Origin: Stutzerimonas stutzeri
Lineage (GTDB): Bacteria > Pseudomonadota > Gammaproteobacteria > Pseudomonadales > Pseudomonadaceae
DNA: 64,000 nt
Direction of reading: 5' to 3'
NCBI GenBank assembly: GCA_019056435.1
Contig: CP077641.1
Location: 4,278,001-4,342,000 of the forward strand
The position numbers were made by a program, and so were the translations under genes. How positions within the stretch are numbered: the first letter of the stretch is position 1; each line of letters begins with the position of its first letter. This document shows, one piece after another, positions 19,447-29,238 of this stretch. The notes beneath the pieces were generated by a model. That model was not told where the DNA came from, did not search any database, and was given only the letters and a program-made list of their open reading frames with translations.

Positions 19447-20087
19447 TCAGAGATTGGCATTGATCCAGTCACGCACCTTGCGCCTGTCCCGGCGCGAGAT
19501 GAGCTGGCGAGTCAGGGGCTTTCCGGGATCAGGGCGCATTCCGGGTCGCTGAGATCGCCCAGACGGAATCGCCTCGTGATGCCCAGCGGATGTCGCTCGG
19601 AGCCGTAGAAGGCCGCCGCGCGAATTTCCAAGGCATGAAAGTGCCAGTCACCGACCGGGCAGAGCCCTTTCAGGGCGATCCCGTGCGTCTCGCACACCTG
19701 CCGCACCATGCCCTGGAAGGTGCCGATATGCACGAAGTCGCCCGTACGCAGCGGGCCCTGGTGGGTAATCTGATGGATCGCCAGATCTGGCGTCGCGTCA
19801 TCCTCGATCCCGTGGCGGATATCGGTGATGTCGACTTCGAGGGTGCCCTTGGACGTGTCGATCAGCACCATCAACTGGTTGATGAACACGGGCTCCGCAC
19901 TCATGTTGGAAATCAGGCACAAGGACCCGAGCCCTTGCCGGCGCCCCGGTTGATGATCAGGCTGGGTTTGCGCTGCCGCTTGAAGTTGAGCAGCAGCAGC
20001 TGGGCGTAGAACAACCAGACCAGCAAGGTGCAGGCGCTGATCGCCAGGGGAGAGGATTTGCTGGTTTTCTTCAAGCCATTCGATCAT
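19447..20087 (-). CDS. Unknown membrane-anchored protein, reading frame broken three times
   Basis: Starts at the ATG at 20087 with AAGGA six bases upstream (MIEWLEENQQIL). One extra base in the G run 20047-20050 hides a transmembrane helix (LAISACTLLVWLFYAQLLLL) followed by basic NFKRQRKPSLIINRG. One missing base at 19926-19928 returns to the soluble domain (LCLISNMSAEPVFINQLMVL, TGDFVHIGTFQGMV). A third missing base near 19522-19527 restores a basic tail (TRQLISRRDRRKVRDWINAN) ending at 19447. The repaired protein has 213 residues. I do not recognise the family. One N-terminal helix plus a cytoplasmic or periplasmic beta-rich domain resembles small channel-associated or signalling proteins, but no function is claimed. 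Confidence 0.6.
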
Positions 20088-20174
20088 TGATGGTCCTTAA
20101 CGGATATCGAACAGCTAAGACCTCGAACGCCGGTTTCCGTGCCGCGCGCCAGCGGTATCACGGCCCGGCGCGAA

Positions 20175-20336
20175 TCAGACCGAGCTGATTTTCTCGACGC
20201 TGCTGGACAGCTTCGCGTCCGGTGCGATACCAGGCCGTTCGCGCTCCACCGGCAGTGCTCGCAGGGCCTTGCGCATGAAATACACACTGAAGAACAACGC
20301 CACCATCAAGCCCACCAGCAATGCAGCCGTCCCCAT
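20175..20336 (-). CDS. Small single-pass membrane protein, 53 residues
   Basis: The ATG at 20336 has a perfect GGAGGTGA ribosome site five bases upstream, which decides the start. One hydrophobic helix (ALLVGLMVALFFSVYFM) is followed by a basic segment (RKALRAL) and a polar tail ending in VEKISSV, so N-out/C-in topology is likely. It is not recognised. It may be co-transcribed with the unknown anchored protein downstream, 87 bases away on the same strand. Confidence 0.65.
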   Translation of the reverse strand: MGTAALLVGLMVALFFSVYFMRKALRALPVERERPGIAPDAKLSSSVEKISSV

Positions 20337-20486
20337 GATCACCTCCGTAAAAGTCGGGCAATGATGGCATAAAGACATAGCGCCGAATATCCAGCCGCGC
20401 CAGCAGTTGATCTTCCGGGCGCGCGTTCCGTAATACGTCCGGAAAGAGTGCTACGTTTGCATTCGTCCCAGCCATCGAGGTCTGCT

Positions 20487-21661
20487 ATGCGCCATCGCTC
20501 CTCTCATCACCTGACGCGCCTGTTGACCGCCGCGATTGTTGCGTGGGCCGGCCTCGCCGATGCGGCGTCGCTTGCCGAACAGGATGCGCGCGTTCGAGGT
20601 GCCATCGAGGAAGTCATGCAGGCACACGGCATCCCGGGTATGGCCGTTGCCCTGACAATCGCCGGCAAACAGCGGTTCTACGAACTAGGCGTCGCTTCGC
20701 AGCAGACAGGCGAGGCGGTCGACCGCGAAACGCTGTTCGAACTCGGCTCTGTCAGCAAGACGCTGACCGCGACCCTCGCCACCTACGCCCAGGCCACCGG
20801 CAAACTGTCGCTGGCAGACAGCCCGGGTCGATACGTACCCGAACTGGCCGGCAGCGCGCTGGATCAGGTTTCGTTGATCAACTTGGCCACCCACACGGCA
20901 GGCCGCTTTCCGCTGCAGCTGCCCGATACGGTGCGAGACGAATCACAGTTGATCGCCTACTTCAATGAATGGACACCGCGGTATGCACCCGGCACACAGC
21001 GGACCTACGCCAATCCAAGCATTGGCCTGCTCGGCCGGGTCGCCGCGCGCAGTCTGGACCTGCCGTATGCCGCAGCGCTCGAACATGAGCTGCTGCCCAG
21101 ACTCGGCATGACCCGCACCTACCTCAAGGTGCCCGCACAGGAAGCCACCCATTACGCCCAAGGCTACGACAAGGCTGGCAAAGCGGTGAGGCTCAACCCG
21201 GCAATGCTTGCAGACGAAGCCTACGGCGTGAAATCCGGTACATCGGACCTGCTGCGATTCGTCGAAGCCCACCTCGGCCTCGTCGACATCGAGGACGCCG
21301 TCGCGCAAGCGATAACCGCGACCCGCATCGGCTATTACCAGACGGGCTCGATGACTCAGGACCTGGTCTGGGAGCAATACCCCTACCCCCATCACTGCAG
21401 CAGCTGCAGGCGGGAAACAGCAGCCAGATGGTTCTGGACACCCACCCAGTGAAGGCGATCGTTCCGCCATTGCCGCCCCAGTCTGACGTCTGGATCAACA
21501 AGACCGGCTCGACTAACGGGTTCGGTGCCTACCTGGCCTTCGTGCCGGCACGCCAGCAGGGCATCGTCATCCTTGCCAACCGCTACTACCCGAACGAAGC
21601 GCGCGTGGCCTTGGCGTACCGGATTTTGAGCGTGATAGAAGAAGACCAGGCGCACGATTAA
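20487..21661 (+). CDS. ampC: Class C beta-lactamase (AmpC, PDC-like family)
   Basis: 391 residues after repair of one missing C at 21393-21396. A signal peptide (LTAAIVAWAGLADAASLA) leads to the periplasm. The catalytic Ser is in SVSK (residues 88-91), the second motif is YAN (Tyr150 equivalent), and the third is KTGS after the repair (INKTGSTNGFGAYLAF). These three motifs separate class C enzymes from simple serine hydrolases. It should hydrolyse cephalosporins. The ribosome site is GAGG five bases before the start. No ampR gene lies next to it, so AmpR-type induction, if present, is not local. A shared terminator lies after it. Confidence 0.92.
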
Positions 21662-21726
21662 CGACCGGGTGGCGAAGGCGACACGGACAACGCGAGGTAA
21701 TTTCCCTGAGCGGATCACCAGAAACG

Positions 21727-21767
21727 AAAAAGCCCCGCTACGCTTGGCGCGCGGCGGGGCTTCTTTT
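21727..21767. terminator. Bidirectional Rho-independent terminator between ampC and tRNA-Ser
   Basis: Stem gccccgc (21732-21738) with gcggggc (21754-21760), with an A-rich left flank and ttctttt on the right, so it can end ampC on the plus strand and tRNA-Ser on the minus strand. Confidence 0.85.
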
Positions 21768-21780
21768 CAGGCATAAATAA

Positions 21781-21870
21781 TGGCGGAGAGATAGGGATTT
21801 GAACCCTAGGTACCCGCGAGGGTACAACGGATTTCGAATCCGTCCCGTTCGGCCACTCCGGCATCTCTCC
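21781..21870 (-). tRNA. tRNA-Ser (CGA)
   Basis: Read on the minus strand it starts ggagagatgccggagtgg, has the anticodon loop ttcgaaa (anticodon CGA), a long variable arm (type II, as serine tRNAs have), the T loop ggttcaaatcc and acceptor match tctctcc, with discriminator G and an encoded CCA. 90 nt. Confidence 0.97.
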
Positions 21871-21989
21871 AGCGGCGCGCATCATAGCAGCTCGGACGCG
21901 TTTGTCGAACCCCAGAAGTGCGCTTTTTTCTCGATTTTCAGCCTGTTGCGGCGGGGGACCCCGCCTGGCATCCCCAGCTCGGGCCGGGC

Positions 21990-22856
21990 TCAGGCTGTCA
22001 GTCGGGTCAAGGCCTCGCGGTACTTGTCCGCCGTCTTTTGCGCAACGTCTGCGGGCAGGCGCGGTGCTGGCGGTTCCTTGTTCCAACCGGTGGATTCCAG
22101 CCAGTCTCTGACGAATTGCTTGTCGAAACTGGGCGGATTGCTTCCAACCCGGTAGCTGTCCGCCGGCCAGAAGCGGCTTGAGTCAGGCGTCAGCACTTCA
22201 TCCATCAGGGTAAGGGTGCCGTCTTCATCGAGGCCGAACTCGAACTTGGTATCGGCGATGATGATGCCCCGGGTCGCGGCGTACTCCACGGCTGCGCTGT
22301 ACAGCGCAATGGAAGTGTCACGGACCTTCGCCGCCAGTGCCTTGCCGATGATGGCTTCGCACTGCTCGAACGAGATGTTCTCGTCGTGATCGCCTACGGC
22401 TGCCTTGGTCGAGGGTGTGAAGATTGGCTGCGGAAGTTTGGCGGCTTCCTGCAGTCCGTCAGGCAGCGCGATGCCGCAGACGGTACCGCTCTTCTGGTAC
22501 TCCTTCCAGCCCGAGCCAGCCAAATAGCCTCGAACGATGGCCTCCACCGCAACCGGCTTCAGACGCTTGGCGACGACGGCGCGTCCGTCGACCAGCGGCA
22601 GCTCGGCAGCCGGGACGACGTTCTCCACGCGATCGCCAGTGAAGTGATTGGGCACCAGGTCAGCCAGTTTGGCGAACCAGAAATTCGAGATCGCCGTTAG
22701 GATCTTGCCCTTCTCGGGTATCGGCTGGTCCAGGATCACATCGAAGGCCGACAAACGATCGGTTGCGACCATGAGCATGCGCTTGTCGTCAATTTCGTAG
22801 AGGTCACGAACCTTGCCGGAGTAGAGCTTTTTCAGGCTGAGGGCTTTAGCTGTCAT
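21990..22856 (-). CDS. purC: SAICAR synthetase (phosphoribosylaminoimidazole-succinocarboxamide synthase), long form
   Basis: 288 residues. Key parts: [12 protein letters not shown] (ATP loop GKVRD), [47 protein letters not shown] and FEFGLDEDG with [14 protein letters not shown]. It joins CAIR and aspartate in purine synthesis. This is the long subtype with the conserved [11 protein letters not shown] block. The PurC I know at this spot (bamC-purC-tRNA-Ser) in P. aeruginosa is the short subtype of about 236 residues, so this copy looks like a replacement by a different lineage. The metallo-beta-lactamase-fold gene that usually lies between bamC and purC is also missing. Confidence 0.95.
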   Translation of the reverse strand: MTAKALSLKKLYSGKVRDLYEIDDKRMLMVATDRLSAFDVILDQPIPEKGKILTAISNFWFAKLADLVPNHFTGDRVENVVPAAELPLVDGRAVVAKRLKPVAVEAIVRGYLAGSGWKEYQKSGTVCGIALPDGLQEAAKLPQPIFTPSTKAAVGDHDENISFEQCEAIIGKALAAKVRDTSIALYSAAVEYAATRGIIIADTKFEFGLDEDGTLTLMDEVLTPDSSRFWPADSYRVGSNPPSFDKQFVRDWLESTGWNKEPPAPRLPADVAQKTADKYREALTRLTA

Positions 22857-22913
22857 GGGATTCTCGCGTCTGGCGAACCCAGGCGCCGCAGGGCGCGGCG
22901 GTCGGGCCTGTCA

Positions 22914-22949
22914 TTAAACAAAACAGGCGAAACCGGATGGCTTCGCCTG
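22914..22949 (-). terminator. Rho-independent terminator after bamC
   Basis: On the minus strand the stem caggcgaa / ttcgcctg with a 10-base loop is followed by ttttgttta. It separates the dapA-bamC unit from purC. Confidence 0.75.
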
Positions 22950-22978
22950 GATTGGTTGCGGGGTTGTCGGCGTGTGGG

Positions 22979-24078
22979 TCAGCCCAGGTTGTCTCGCAGC
23001 ATTGTGAGTACGCGCCGGGCGACATCTTCCGGGGCGACGGTGTCCAGATCCTTGTCCAGCGTCACCTGAACACCTCCATTCACGGTCGTCAGGCGCACCT
23101 GATAGCGCTCGGCACGCGCTTCGATTTCCTCGCGGTCCGGTGCGCTGCCAAACAGCCTGGCGAAGAAGCCCGGCTTGTCGTCTGGCTTCTCAGCGCCTTC
23201 CGACAGGTTGACATAGTAGACGCCCAGGCTGCGATCAAGGTCTTCGACCAGAATATCGCTGGCGCTGAGTGCGCGACCGACGCTGGACCAGGCCCGATTG
23301 AAATCGGTGTCCAGCTGCAAGACGGGCTGCCGCTGCCGGCTTCACTCAGGGTCACGCGGCTTGGCGCGTCGAATTCGCGTTCGGCCAGCAGCGAGGTGGA
23401 ACCACCCTGGTCCGCGCGGCTGACGAGCGCGGTCTGCATTTCGTCGAGCAGCACGCGATCAAGTTCAGCGTTGGCGGTACGCTCCGGCCAGGCGACGTCG
23501 GCATTGTTGCCTGCCGGTCGTTGCACGCTGAGCAGCGACACTTCGCTGGTCTGGCGCTGCACACCCGGCTCGACACGCACACGAACGCGCGTCTCGCCTC
23601 CACCCAGTCCAAGGTTACGCACCAGGCCGGGCGCCAGCTGGTCGCGCGTCTGCCAGGCGGTGGTGAACTCACCCGTTTGAGGACGCTCCTCGTCGATCTG
23701 GAAGCCGTTGTCGGTAAAGAACTGGCGAACCGCGGTGTAGGTTTCGGATGGAGAGCGCAACGCGACCAGCCAACGACCATCCTCGGAGGTCTGCAGGCTG
23801 AAATCGCTGGCCGTCTCGGCGGCCACCAGCCGCTGCGGGCGCGGCACTTCGTAGTCGCCACTGGCTCGGCTGTCAGCCACTTGCTGCGGAATCGGCAGCA
23901 AAGGTTCGATGGGGCGCAAATTGGCGCCTGCCGGCACCTGCATCGGCGGCACCTGTTGCGCCTGCAGGTAGTCACTTCCGCGGTCACGGAAATATCCGTC
24001 GTCGCCCCACAGCCAGCCGCAACCGCTGGTGGCAGAGATGATCAGGGCTAGCGTCGAGAGTCCGGCCAGTCGCTTCAT
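22979..24078 (-). CDS. bamC: Outer membrane assembly lipoprotein BamC
   Basis: 366 residues after repair of one missing C/G at 23324-23326. The start is the ATG at 24078 (MKRLAGLS) with AAGGA upstream. The lipobox is ATSGC. The unstructured N-terminal segment (GYFRDRGSDYLQAQ) and two helix-grip domains match BamC/NlpB: one around LVALRSPSETYTAVRQFF, and the second after the repair (DFNRAWSSVGRAL, LGVYYVNLS). BamC is a subunit of the beta-barrel assembly machine at the inner face of the outer membrane. It lies 40 bases after dapA, the conserved pairing. Confidence 0.93.
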
Positions 24079-24118
24079 GCGTGTTCCTTCATTGTTAAAC
24101 CCGTACACCGGAATTGGT

Positions 24119-24996
24119 TCAGGCCAGCACACCGGACTGGCGCATGGCCTGGCGCAGTGGCTCCTGGCAATGCTGGCTCAGCCAGGTCAACGGCAGGCGG
24201 ATGCCTTCGGGCATCAGACCCATTTCATGGAGCGCCCACTTGACCGGGATCGGGTTGGCCTCGATGAACAGCATCTGGTGCAACGGCATCAGCAGGGCAT
24301 TGATCGCCCGCGCCTTCTCGGCATCACCGGCAATCGCCGCGGCGCAGAGCTCGCTCATCGCGCGCGGGGCGACGTTCGCCGTTACCGAGATGTTGCCCTT
24401 GCCACCCATGAGCATCAGCTCAACGGCGGTCGCATCATCACCGGAATAGACGAGGAAGTCCTGACCCACACGGTCGAGCACTTCGCGCCCGCGCTTGAGG
24501 TCGCCCGTGGCCTCCTTGATACCGATGATGTTCGCCACCGTGGACAGCCGCTCGACGGTCTCGGGCAGCATGTCGCACGCCGTCCGGCCCGGAACGTTAT
24601 AGAGAATCTGCGGGATGGCGACCGCTTCGGCGATGTGCCGGAAGTGCTGATACAGCCCTTCCTGGGTCGGCTTGTTGTAGTAGGGCGTGACCAACAGGCA
24701 GGCATCGGCGCCCGCCGCCTTGGCGTTTTCGGTCAATTCGACCGCTTCGCGGGTGGAGTTGGCCCCGTACCGGCGATCACGGGAATACGCCCGTTGACCT
24801 GATCGACCACACGCCGGATCACTTCGATATGCTCAGGCACTTCGAGGGTGGCGGATTCGCCCGTGGTCCCGACGGCGACGATTGCGTTGGTCCCTTCCTG
24901 CAAGTGGAAGTCGACCAGTTTGGCCAGGCTTTCCCAATCGAGACCGCCTTGCGCATCCATGGGAGTGACCAGCGCCACCATACTGCCCGCAATCAT
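24119..24996 (-). CDS. dapA: 4-hydroxy-tetrahydrodipicolinate synthase
   Basis: 292 residues after repair of one missing G/C at 24763-24766, exactly the family length. The N-terminal half has [10 protein letters not shown] and [10 protein letters not shown]; after the repair come [20 protein letters not shown], the catalytic Tyr in [12 protein letters not shown], the Schiff-base Lys in [10 protein letters not shown] and [12 protein letters not shown]. It condenses pyruvate with aspartate semialdehyde, the first committed step to lysine and peptidoglycan. Since dapA is normally essential, the frame break is taken as an error in the sequence. Confidence 0.95.
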
Positions 24997-25204
24997 GCAA
25001 CCACTCCTGCCGGAAAAAGAGAGGCGTAATGGTACAAGGCTCCTTTGCGCTTTGCGAGTACGCCGGAGGCTTCCTGTAGCGATGCCGAGCGGTTGGCTTC
25101 GTCGCGCGACTGGCCGACGTGCATTCCTTCGCGCGGTGCTTTCCGCTACCCTTAGCGGTTTTCGGCTTGGCTAGCCGCCCGATTCATCTTGCCAGGAACG
25201 CTGC

Positions 25205-25763
25205 ATGCCCCTCCCCCGTACCTCGTGAACAGTTTCTCGTCATCAGCGCCTTGGGCAAAAGTCCAATGGAGCTCACCAACGTGCTCTGCAAAGCCAGCCA
25301 CGAGAATCGCTGCGCCGTGGTCAGCACTCGCCTGACGCGGCACGGCGAGTGCTGTGCGCTCGTGTTGAGGTGACCGGGACCTGGGACGCCCTGGCCCGCA
25401 TGGAAACGGCATTGCCCGGTTTGGCAAAGAAGCACGATTTCACCACCAACGTCGTGCGTAGCGAGGCACTGGAAACCCGACCCCAGGCCTTGCCTTACGT
25501 AGCATACGTCAGCTCCGTCTACCGTCCGGACATCCTCAACGAGCTCTGCCAGTTCTTCATCGATCATCGCGTCGAACTGGAAAGCCTCACATGCGACACC
25601 TACCAGGCCCCTCAGACCGGCGGCACCATGCTCAACGCGACGCTGACTGTCACGCTGCCTGCCGGGACCCAGATCAGCTGGTTGCGAGATCAGTTCCCTC
25701 GATTTTGCCGATGCGCTGAACCTGGACGCACTGATCGAGCCCTGGCGCCCCCAGAACCCTTGA
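25205..25763 (+). CDS. gcvR: Glycine cleavage system repressor-type ACT protein
   Basis: 185 residues after repair of three indels: one extra base at 25223, one missing G near 25370, and one extra C near 25690. The repaired protein reads MPLPRT-REQFLVISALGKSP ... ALVLEVTGTWDAL ... DQFLDFADALNLDALI and consists of two ACT domains (VISALG opening; YVAYVSSVYRPDILNELCQFF). The GcvR family modulates glycine cleavage genes in enterics. In pseudomonads this gene always sits between dapA and bcp, divergent from dapA, as here. Its regulatory target in this genus is not certain. The stop at 25761 is 17 bases before bcp. Confidence 0.85.
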
Positions 25764-25780
25764 AGAAGGAAATCAAGCTC

Positions 25781-26254
25781 ATGGCTGTGGAGATCGACCA
25801 ACCCATTCCACCCTTCGTGGCCCAGGCCACAAGCGACGTGCAGGTGTCGCAAGACACCTTGAAGGGCAAGCAGACGGTCATCTACTTCTATCCAAAGGAC
25901 AATACGCCGGGCTGCACCACCCAAGGCCAGGGCTTCCGCGATCTGCACGAAGCCTTTCTAGCGGCTGAGACCCAGGTGTTCGGCGTGTCACGGGACAGCC
26001 TTCGGACGCATGAGAACTTCAAGGCCAAGCAGGGCTTCCCGTTCGAGCTCATCAGCGACAAGGACGAAGCGCTCTGCCAGCTGTTCGACGTGATCAAGCT
26101 CAAGAAGCTCTATGGCAAGGAGTACCTCGGCGTCGACCGAAGCACCTTCCTGATCGACAACCAAGGCGTTCTCCGCCAGGCGTGGCGGGGCGTCAAGGTA
26201 CCAGGCCACGTCGAAGCGGTATTACAGGCGGCGCAAGCGCTACAGAGAAGTTGA
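25781..26254 (+). CDS. bcp: Thiol peroxidase Bcp (peroxiredoxin Q type)
   Basis: 157 residues of thioredoxin fold. The peroxidatic Cys is in YPKDNTPGCTTQG (family TPGCT), preceded by the VIYFYPKDNT strand, with the distal Arg region around GVSRDS. The position where peroxiredoxin Q proteins may carry a resolving Cys five residues later holds another residue, so this is probably the one-Cys style. It reduces H2O2 and organic peroxides in the cytosol with thioredoxin. AAGGA lies ten bases upstream of the start. Confidence 0.93.
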   Translation: MAVEIDQPIPPFVAQATSDVQVSQDTLKGKQTVIYFYPKDNTPGCTTQGQGFRDLHEAFLAAETQVFGVSRDSLRTHENFKAKQGFPFELISDKDEALCQLFDVIKLKKLYGKEYLGVDRSTFLIDNQGVLRQAWRGVKVPGHVEAVLQAAQALQRS

Positions 26255-26270
26255 TCGCGCGGCCATCATC

Positions 26271-26304
26271 CCGGCACTGGGCAACGTGAGATGCTCAGTG
26301 CCGG
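26271..26304. repeat. Inverted repeat between convergent bcp and perM
   Basis: ccggcactg (26271-26279) pairs with cagtgccgg (26296-26304) around 16 bases. It lacks a clear T run but sits just after both stops if the perM frame is repaired, so it may end both transcripts. Confidence 0.5.
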
Positions 26305-26319
26305 AGCCTCCACGCCGCT

Positions 26320-27388
26320 CTAACCGTCGACGATCGGCGCCGCCGCGCCGGGGCCAGGCATACAGCACCGCCTTGAACAGTGTCGCCAGCGGAATCGCGA
26401 AGAACACGCCCCAGAAGCCCCACAATCCGCCGAACAGCAGGACCGAGCAGATAATCGCCACCGGGTGGAGGTTGACGGCCTCGGAGAACAGAAGCGGCAC
26501 TAGCACGTTGCCGTCGAGCGCCTGGATGATTGCGTAGGCCACCATCAGATAGATGAACTGATCGCCGAGCCCCCACTGGAACAAGCCAATCAGCGCGATC
26601 GGGATGGTTACCAGCGTGGCTCCGATATAGGGCACCACCACCGACACGCCTACCAGCAGCGCGAGCAGCGCGGCGTAATTCAGCTCCAACGCCGCGAACA
26701 CCGCATAGGACACCACACCACAGATCAGGATCTCGATCGCCTTGCCGCGGATGTAGTTGGCGATCTGCAGGTTCATTTCCTGCGACACCTGCGTGATCAG
26801 CGTTCGCTCACGCGGCAGATAGCCGCTGAGCCAGTCACTGATCTGCTGACGATCCTTCAGAAAGAAGAACACCAGGATCGGCACGAGAATCAGGTAGATC
26901 AGCAGGCTGATCAGCAGCGGCAGGCTCGACAGCGACGACGTCAGCACAATCTGGCCATAGCGTCCGATCTCGCCGCGCATGACATCGATTCCGCGCCGTA
27001 CCTGCTCCTCGGTGAGCAGTTGCGGGTAACGCTCGGGCAGCAAGAGCAGCAGCGACTGCCACTCGACCAGCATGCGCGGCAACTCGTTGAACAGCGTCAA
27101 CACCTGCTGCCAGACCAGTGGCACCAGGAACAACAGGCACACCGTGAGCGCGCCCACGAACATCAGGAATACGAGCCAGACCGCAACGAGGTGCGGTACC
27201 CGCTTGCGCTCCAGCGCACCGACCAGCCCCTGCATGAGATAGGCAAGCACCAGACCGGCGATCACCGGCGCGAGCATCCCGCCAAGCGTCAGGACAATCG
27301 CAAAAGCCGCCACCAGCAGCACGGCGAGGACGACGGCCTCTTCATCTGAAAAATAGCGGTGGATCCAACCGCGCAAAACGTTGAGCAT
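26320..27388 (-). CDS. perM: PerM/AI-2E-family membrane transporter
   Basis: A polytopic protein with about eight hydrophobic segments and the family sequence blocks GMLAPVIAGLVLAYLMQGLV, LVPILVFFFLKDRQQI, NLQIANYIRGKAIEILICG, VVPYIGATLVTIPIA and NLHPVAIICSVLLFGGLWG. As written it runs on to 26240 with an Arg-rich tail that overlaps bcp and a hairpin. Removing one base of the run 26351-26354 gives a tail ...AWPGAAAPIVDG ending at 26320, 355 residues, the usual size; I prefer that end. Members export varied solutes or act as Na+/H+ antiporters; substrate unknown. A second paralogue lies at 55725-56837. Confidence 0.82.
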
Positions 27389-27407
27389 CGTGAGTCCCTA
27401 TCCGCCG

Positions 27408-27659
27408 TCAGGCCTTGCGCAGCCAGTAGCGAAACACGCCGTCGGCGGTTTCTTCATGCAACATCGTATGGCCCGCCAGCTTGGCGAAGCTGTGAAAATC
27501 CCGCTGTGAACCGGGGTCCGTTGCCGTCACCTTCAGCACCTCTCCGCTGGCCAGCCGATTGAGTTCCAGCTTGGCCTTTAGCAGCGGCATGGGGCACTCC
27601 AGTCCGGCCGCGTCGAGTTCCGCGTCGCAGGGCGGCTCTTTGGTGTGCGCTTCAGTCAT
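27408..27659 (-). CDS. TusA/SirA-family sulfur carrier protein
   Basis: 83 residues. The sulfur-accepting Cys is in the family motif LDAAGLECPMPLLKAKLEL (CPxP), near residue 22, followed by the GEVLKVTATDPGS strand. TusA-like proteins carry persulfide sulfur for tRNA thiolation or molybdenum cofactor work. The gene in this position in P. aeruginosa (PA1006) has been tied to molybdenum homeostasis and nitrate respiration. It is divergent from bepA and 19 bases upstream of perM on the same strand. Confidence 0.9.
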   Translation of the reverse strand: MTEAHTKEPPCDAELDAAGLECPMPLLKAKLELNRLASGEVLKVTATDPGSQRDFHSFAKLAGHTMLHEETADGVFRYWLRKA

Positions 27660-27765
27660 CGTCGTCTCCTTGAAAGCCCGGCAGGATACCGAGCCCTGCC
27701 CGGCTCTGGCCAGCTACCCGAGCACAAGGCTACAGTAGCGCTCCCGCAACGATGAGCCAGTCTGG

Positions 27766-29196
27766 ATGAAACTGCTGCGCCCCACCCTGCTGACACTGGC
27801 CTGCCTGCTCGGGCAGCCGGCCATTGCCAACGACCTTCCCTCCCTGGGCGACTCAAGCTCCGGCATCGTCTCGCCGGAACAGGAACATCAACTTGGCCGG
27901 GCATGGCTGAGCCTGCTGCGCGGGCAGGTCCCGCAGCTCTCCGACCCTCAGCTCAAGGAGTTCCTCGAACGCAGCGTGTACCGGCTCGCCGAAACCAGCC
28001 AGCTGCAAGACCGTCGCCTGGAATTCGTTCTGCTCGACAGCAAGGAGCTGAACGCTTTCGCCGCTCCGGGCGGCATTATCGGCGTGAACGGCGGATTGTT
28101 CCTGCATGCCGAGACCGAAGCAGAGTACGCCTCGGTGCTCGCCCACGAACTGGCCCACCTGTCGCAGCGCCATTTCGCACGCGGTCTGGAGGCTCAGAAA
28201 CGCATGCAACTACCCTTGATGGCCGCCATGCTCGCCGGTGTGGTGGCCGCCGCCGCCGGTGCCGGTGATGCGGGCATCGCTGCCATCGTGTCGAGCCAGG
28301 CGGCCGCGATCCAGGCACAACGCCGCTTTTCCCGGCAGAACGAGCAGGAAGCTGACCGAATCGGTATCGTCAATCTCGAGCGGGCTGGCTACGATCCTCG
28401 CGCCATGCCCCAGATGTTCGGCCGCCTGATGCGGCAGTATCGCTACGACCAGAAGCCGCCGGAATTCCTGCTGACACACCCGGTCACTGAGTCACGGATT
28501 GCCGACACCAAAAACCGCGCAGAGCAATACGCCAACGGCGGTGTGGAAGACAGCCTCCGCTATCAGCTCATGCGGGCCCGTACCGATCTGAAGTTCGAGA
28601 CGACGCCCGGCCTTAGCGCGAAGCGTTTTCGCGCCATGTTGAGTGATGATGAGAATCTCGATGCGGCGCGCTACGGGCTGGCGCTCGCTCAGATCAAAAG
28701 CGGCCAACTCGAAGAAGCTGCAAGCAACCTCAAAACGTTGCTTGCCAAGGAGCCGGACGAAGTCGCTTACAACCTGGCACAGATCGAACTGGACATCACC
28801 GGCAACCGCCTAACGCCGGCGCGCGAACGAACCCAGCGCCTGTTGTCGCTCTACCCGGGCAGTTATCCGGTCCGCCAGACCCACATTGATCTGCTGATGA
28901 AGGAAGGCAAACAGAAGGAAGCCGAGCAGGAGCTCGACAAACTGGTGAGCGCTCGCCCGAAGGACCCGGACATCTGGTATCAGGTTGCGGAAATCCGCGG
29001 TCTGACCGGCAACATCGTTGGCCTTCACGAAGGTCGCGCAGAATATTTCGCGCTGGTGGGTGACTATGATCAGGCGATCGAACAACTGGATTTCGCCAAG
29101 CGCCGCTCCGGCAATTTCCAGACCGCAGCCCGCATCGACGCGCGTCAGCAACAGCTCAGAGACGAAAAACGCATGGTCGAGGAAATGCTGCGCTGA
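27766..29196 (+). CDS. bepA: Periplasmic M48 metalloprotease/chaperone with TPR repeats (BepA-like)
   Basis: 476 residues. A signal peptide ends at QPAIA. The zinc site is HELAH at residues 127-131, with the third ligand Glu in RQNEQEADRIG. The C-terminal half (from about 300) is helical with TPR-like repeats (AARYGLALAQIKSGQLEEA, IWYQVAEI, GDYDQAIEQLDFA). BepA degrades or helps mature outer membrane proteins such as LptD in E. coli. Located between the sulfur carrier and nadA, as in P. aeruginosa. Confidence 0.93.
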   Translation: MKLLRPTLLTLACLLGQPAIANDLPSLGDSSSGIVSPEQEHQLGRAWLSLLRGQVPQLSDPQLKEFLERSVYRLAETSQLQDRRLEFVLLDSKELNAFAAPGGIIGVNGGLFLHAETEAEYASVLAHELAHLSQRHFARGLEAQKRMQLPLMAAMLAGVVAAAAGAGDAGIAAIVSSQAAAIQAQRRFSRQNEQEADRIGIVNLERAGYDPRAMPQMFGRLMRQYRYDQKPPEFLLTHPVTESRIADTKNRAEQYANGGVEDSLRYQLMRARTDLKFETTPGLSAKRFRAMLSDDENLDAARYGLALAQIKSGQLEEAASNLKTLLAKEPDEVAYNLAQIELDITGNRLTPARERTQRLLSLYPGSYPVRQTHIDLLMKEGKQKEAEQELDKLVSARPKDPDIWYQVAEIRGLTGNIVGLHEGRAEYFALVGDYDQAIEQLDFAKRRSGNFQTAARIDARQQQLRDEKRMVEEMLR

Positions 29197-29238
29197 CGAC
29201 TGCCGTGCTCTCCGATACGGAGGGCAAACGCCAGTCGG

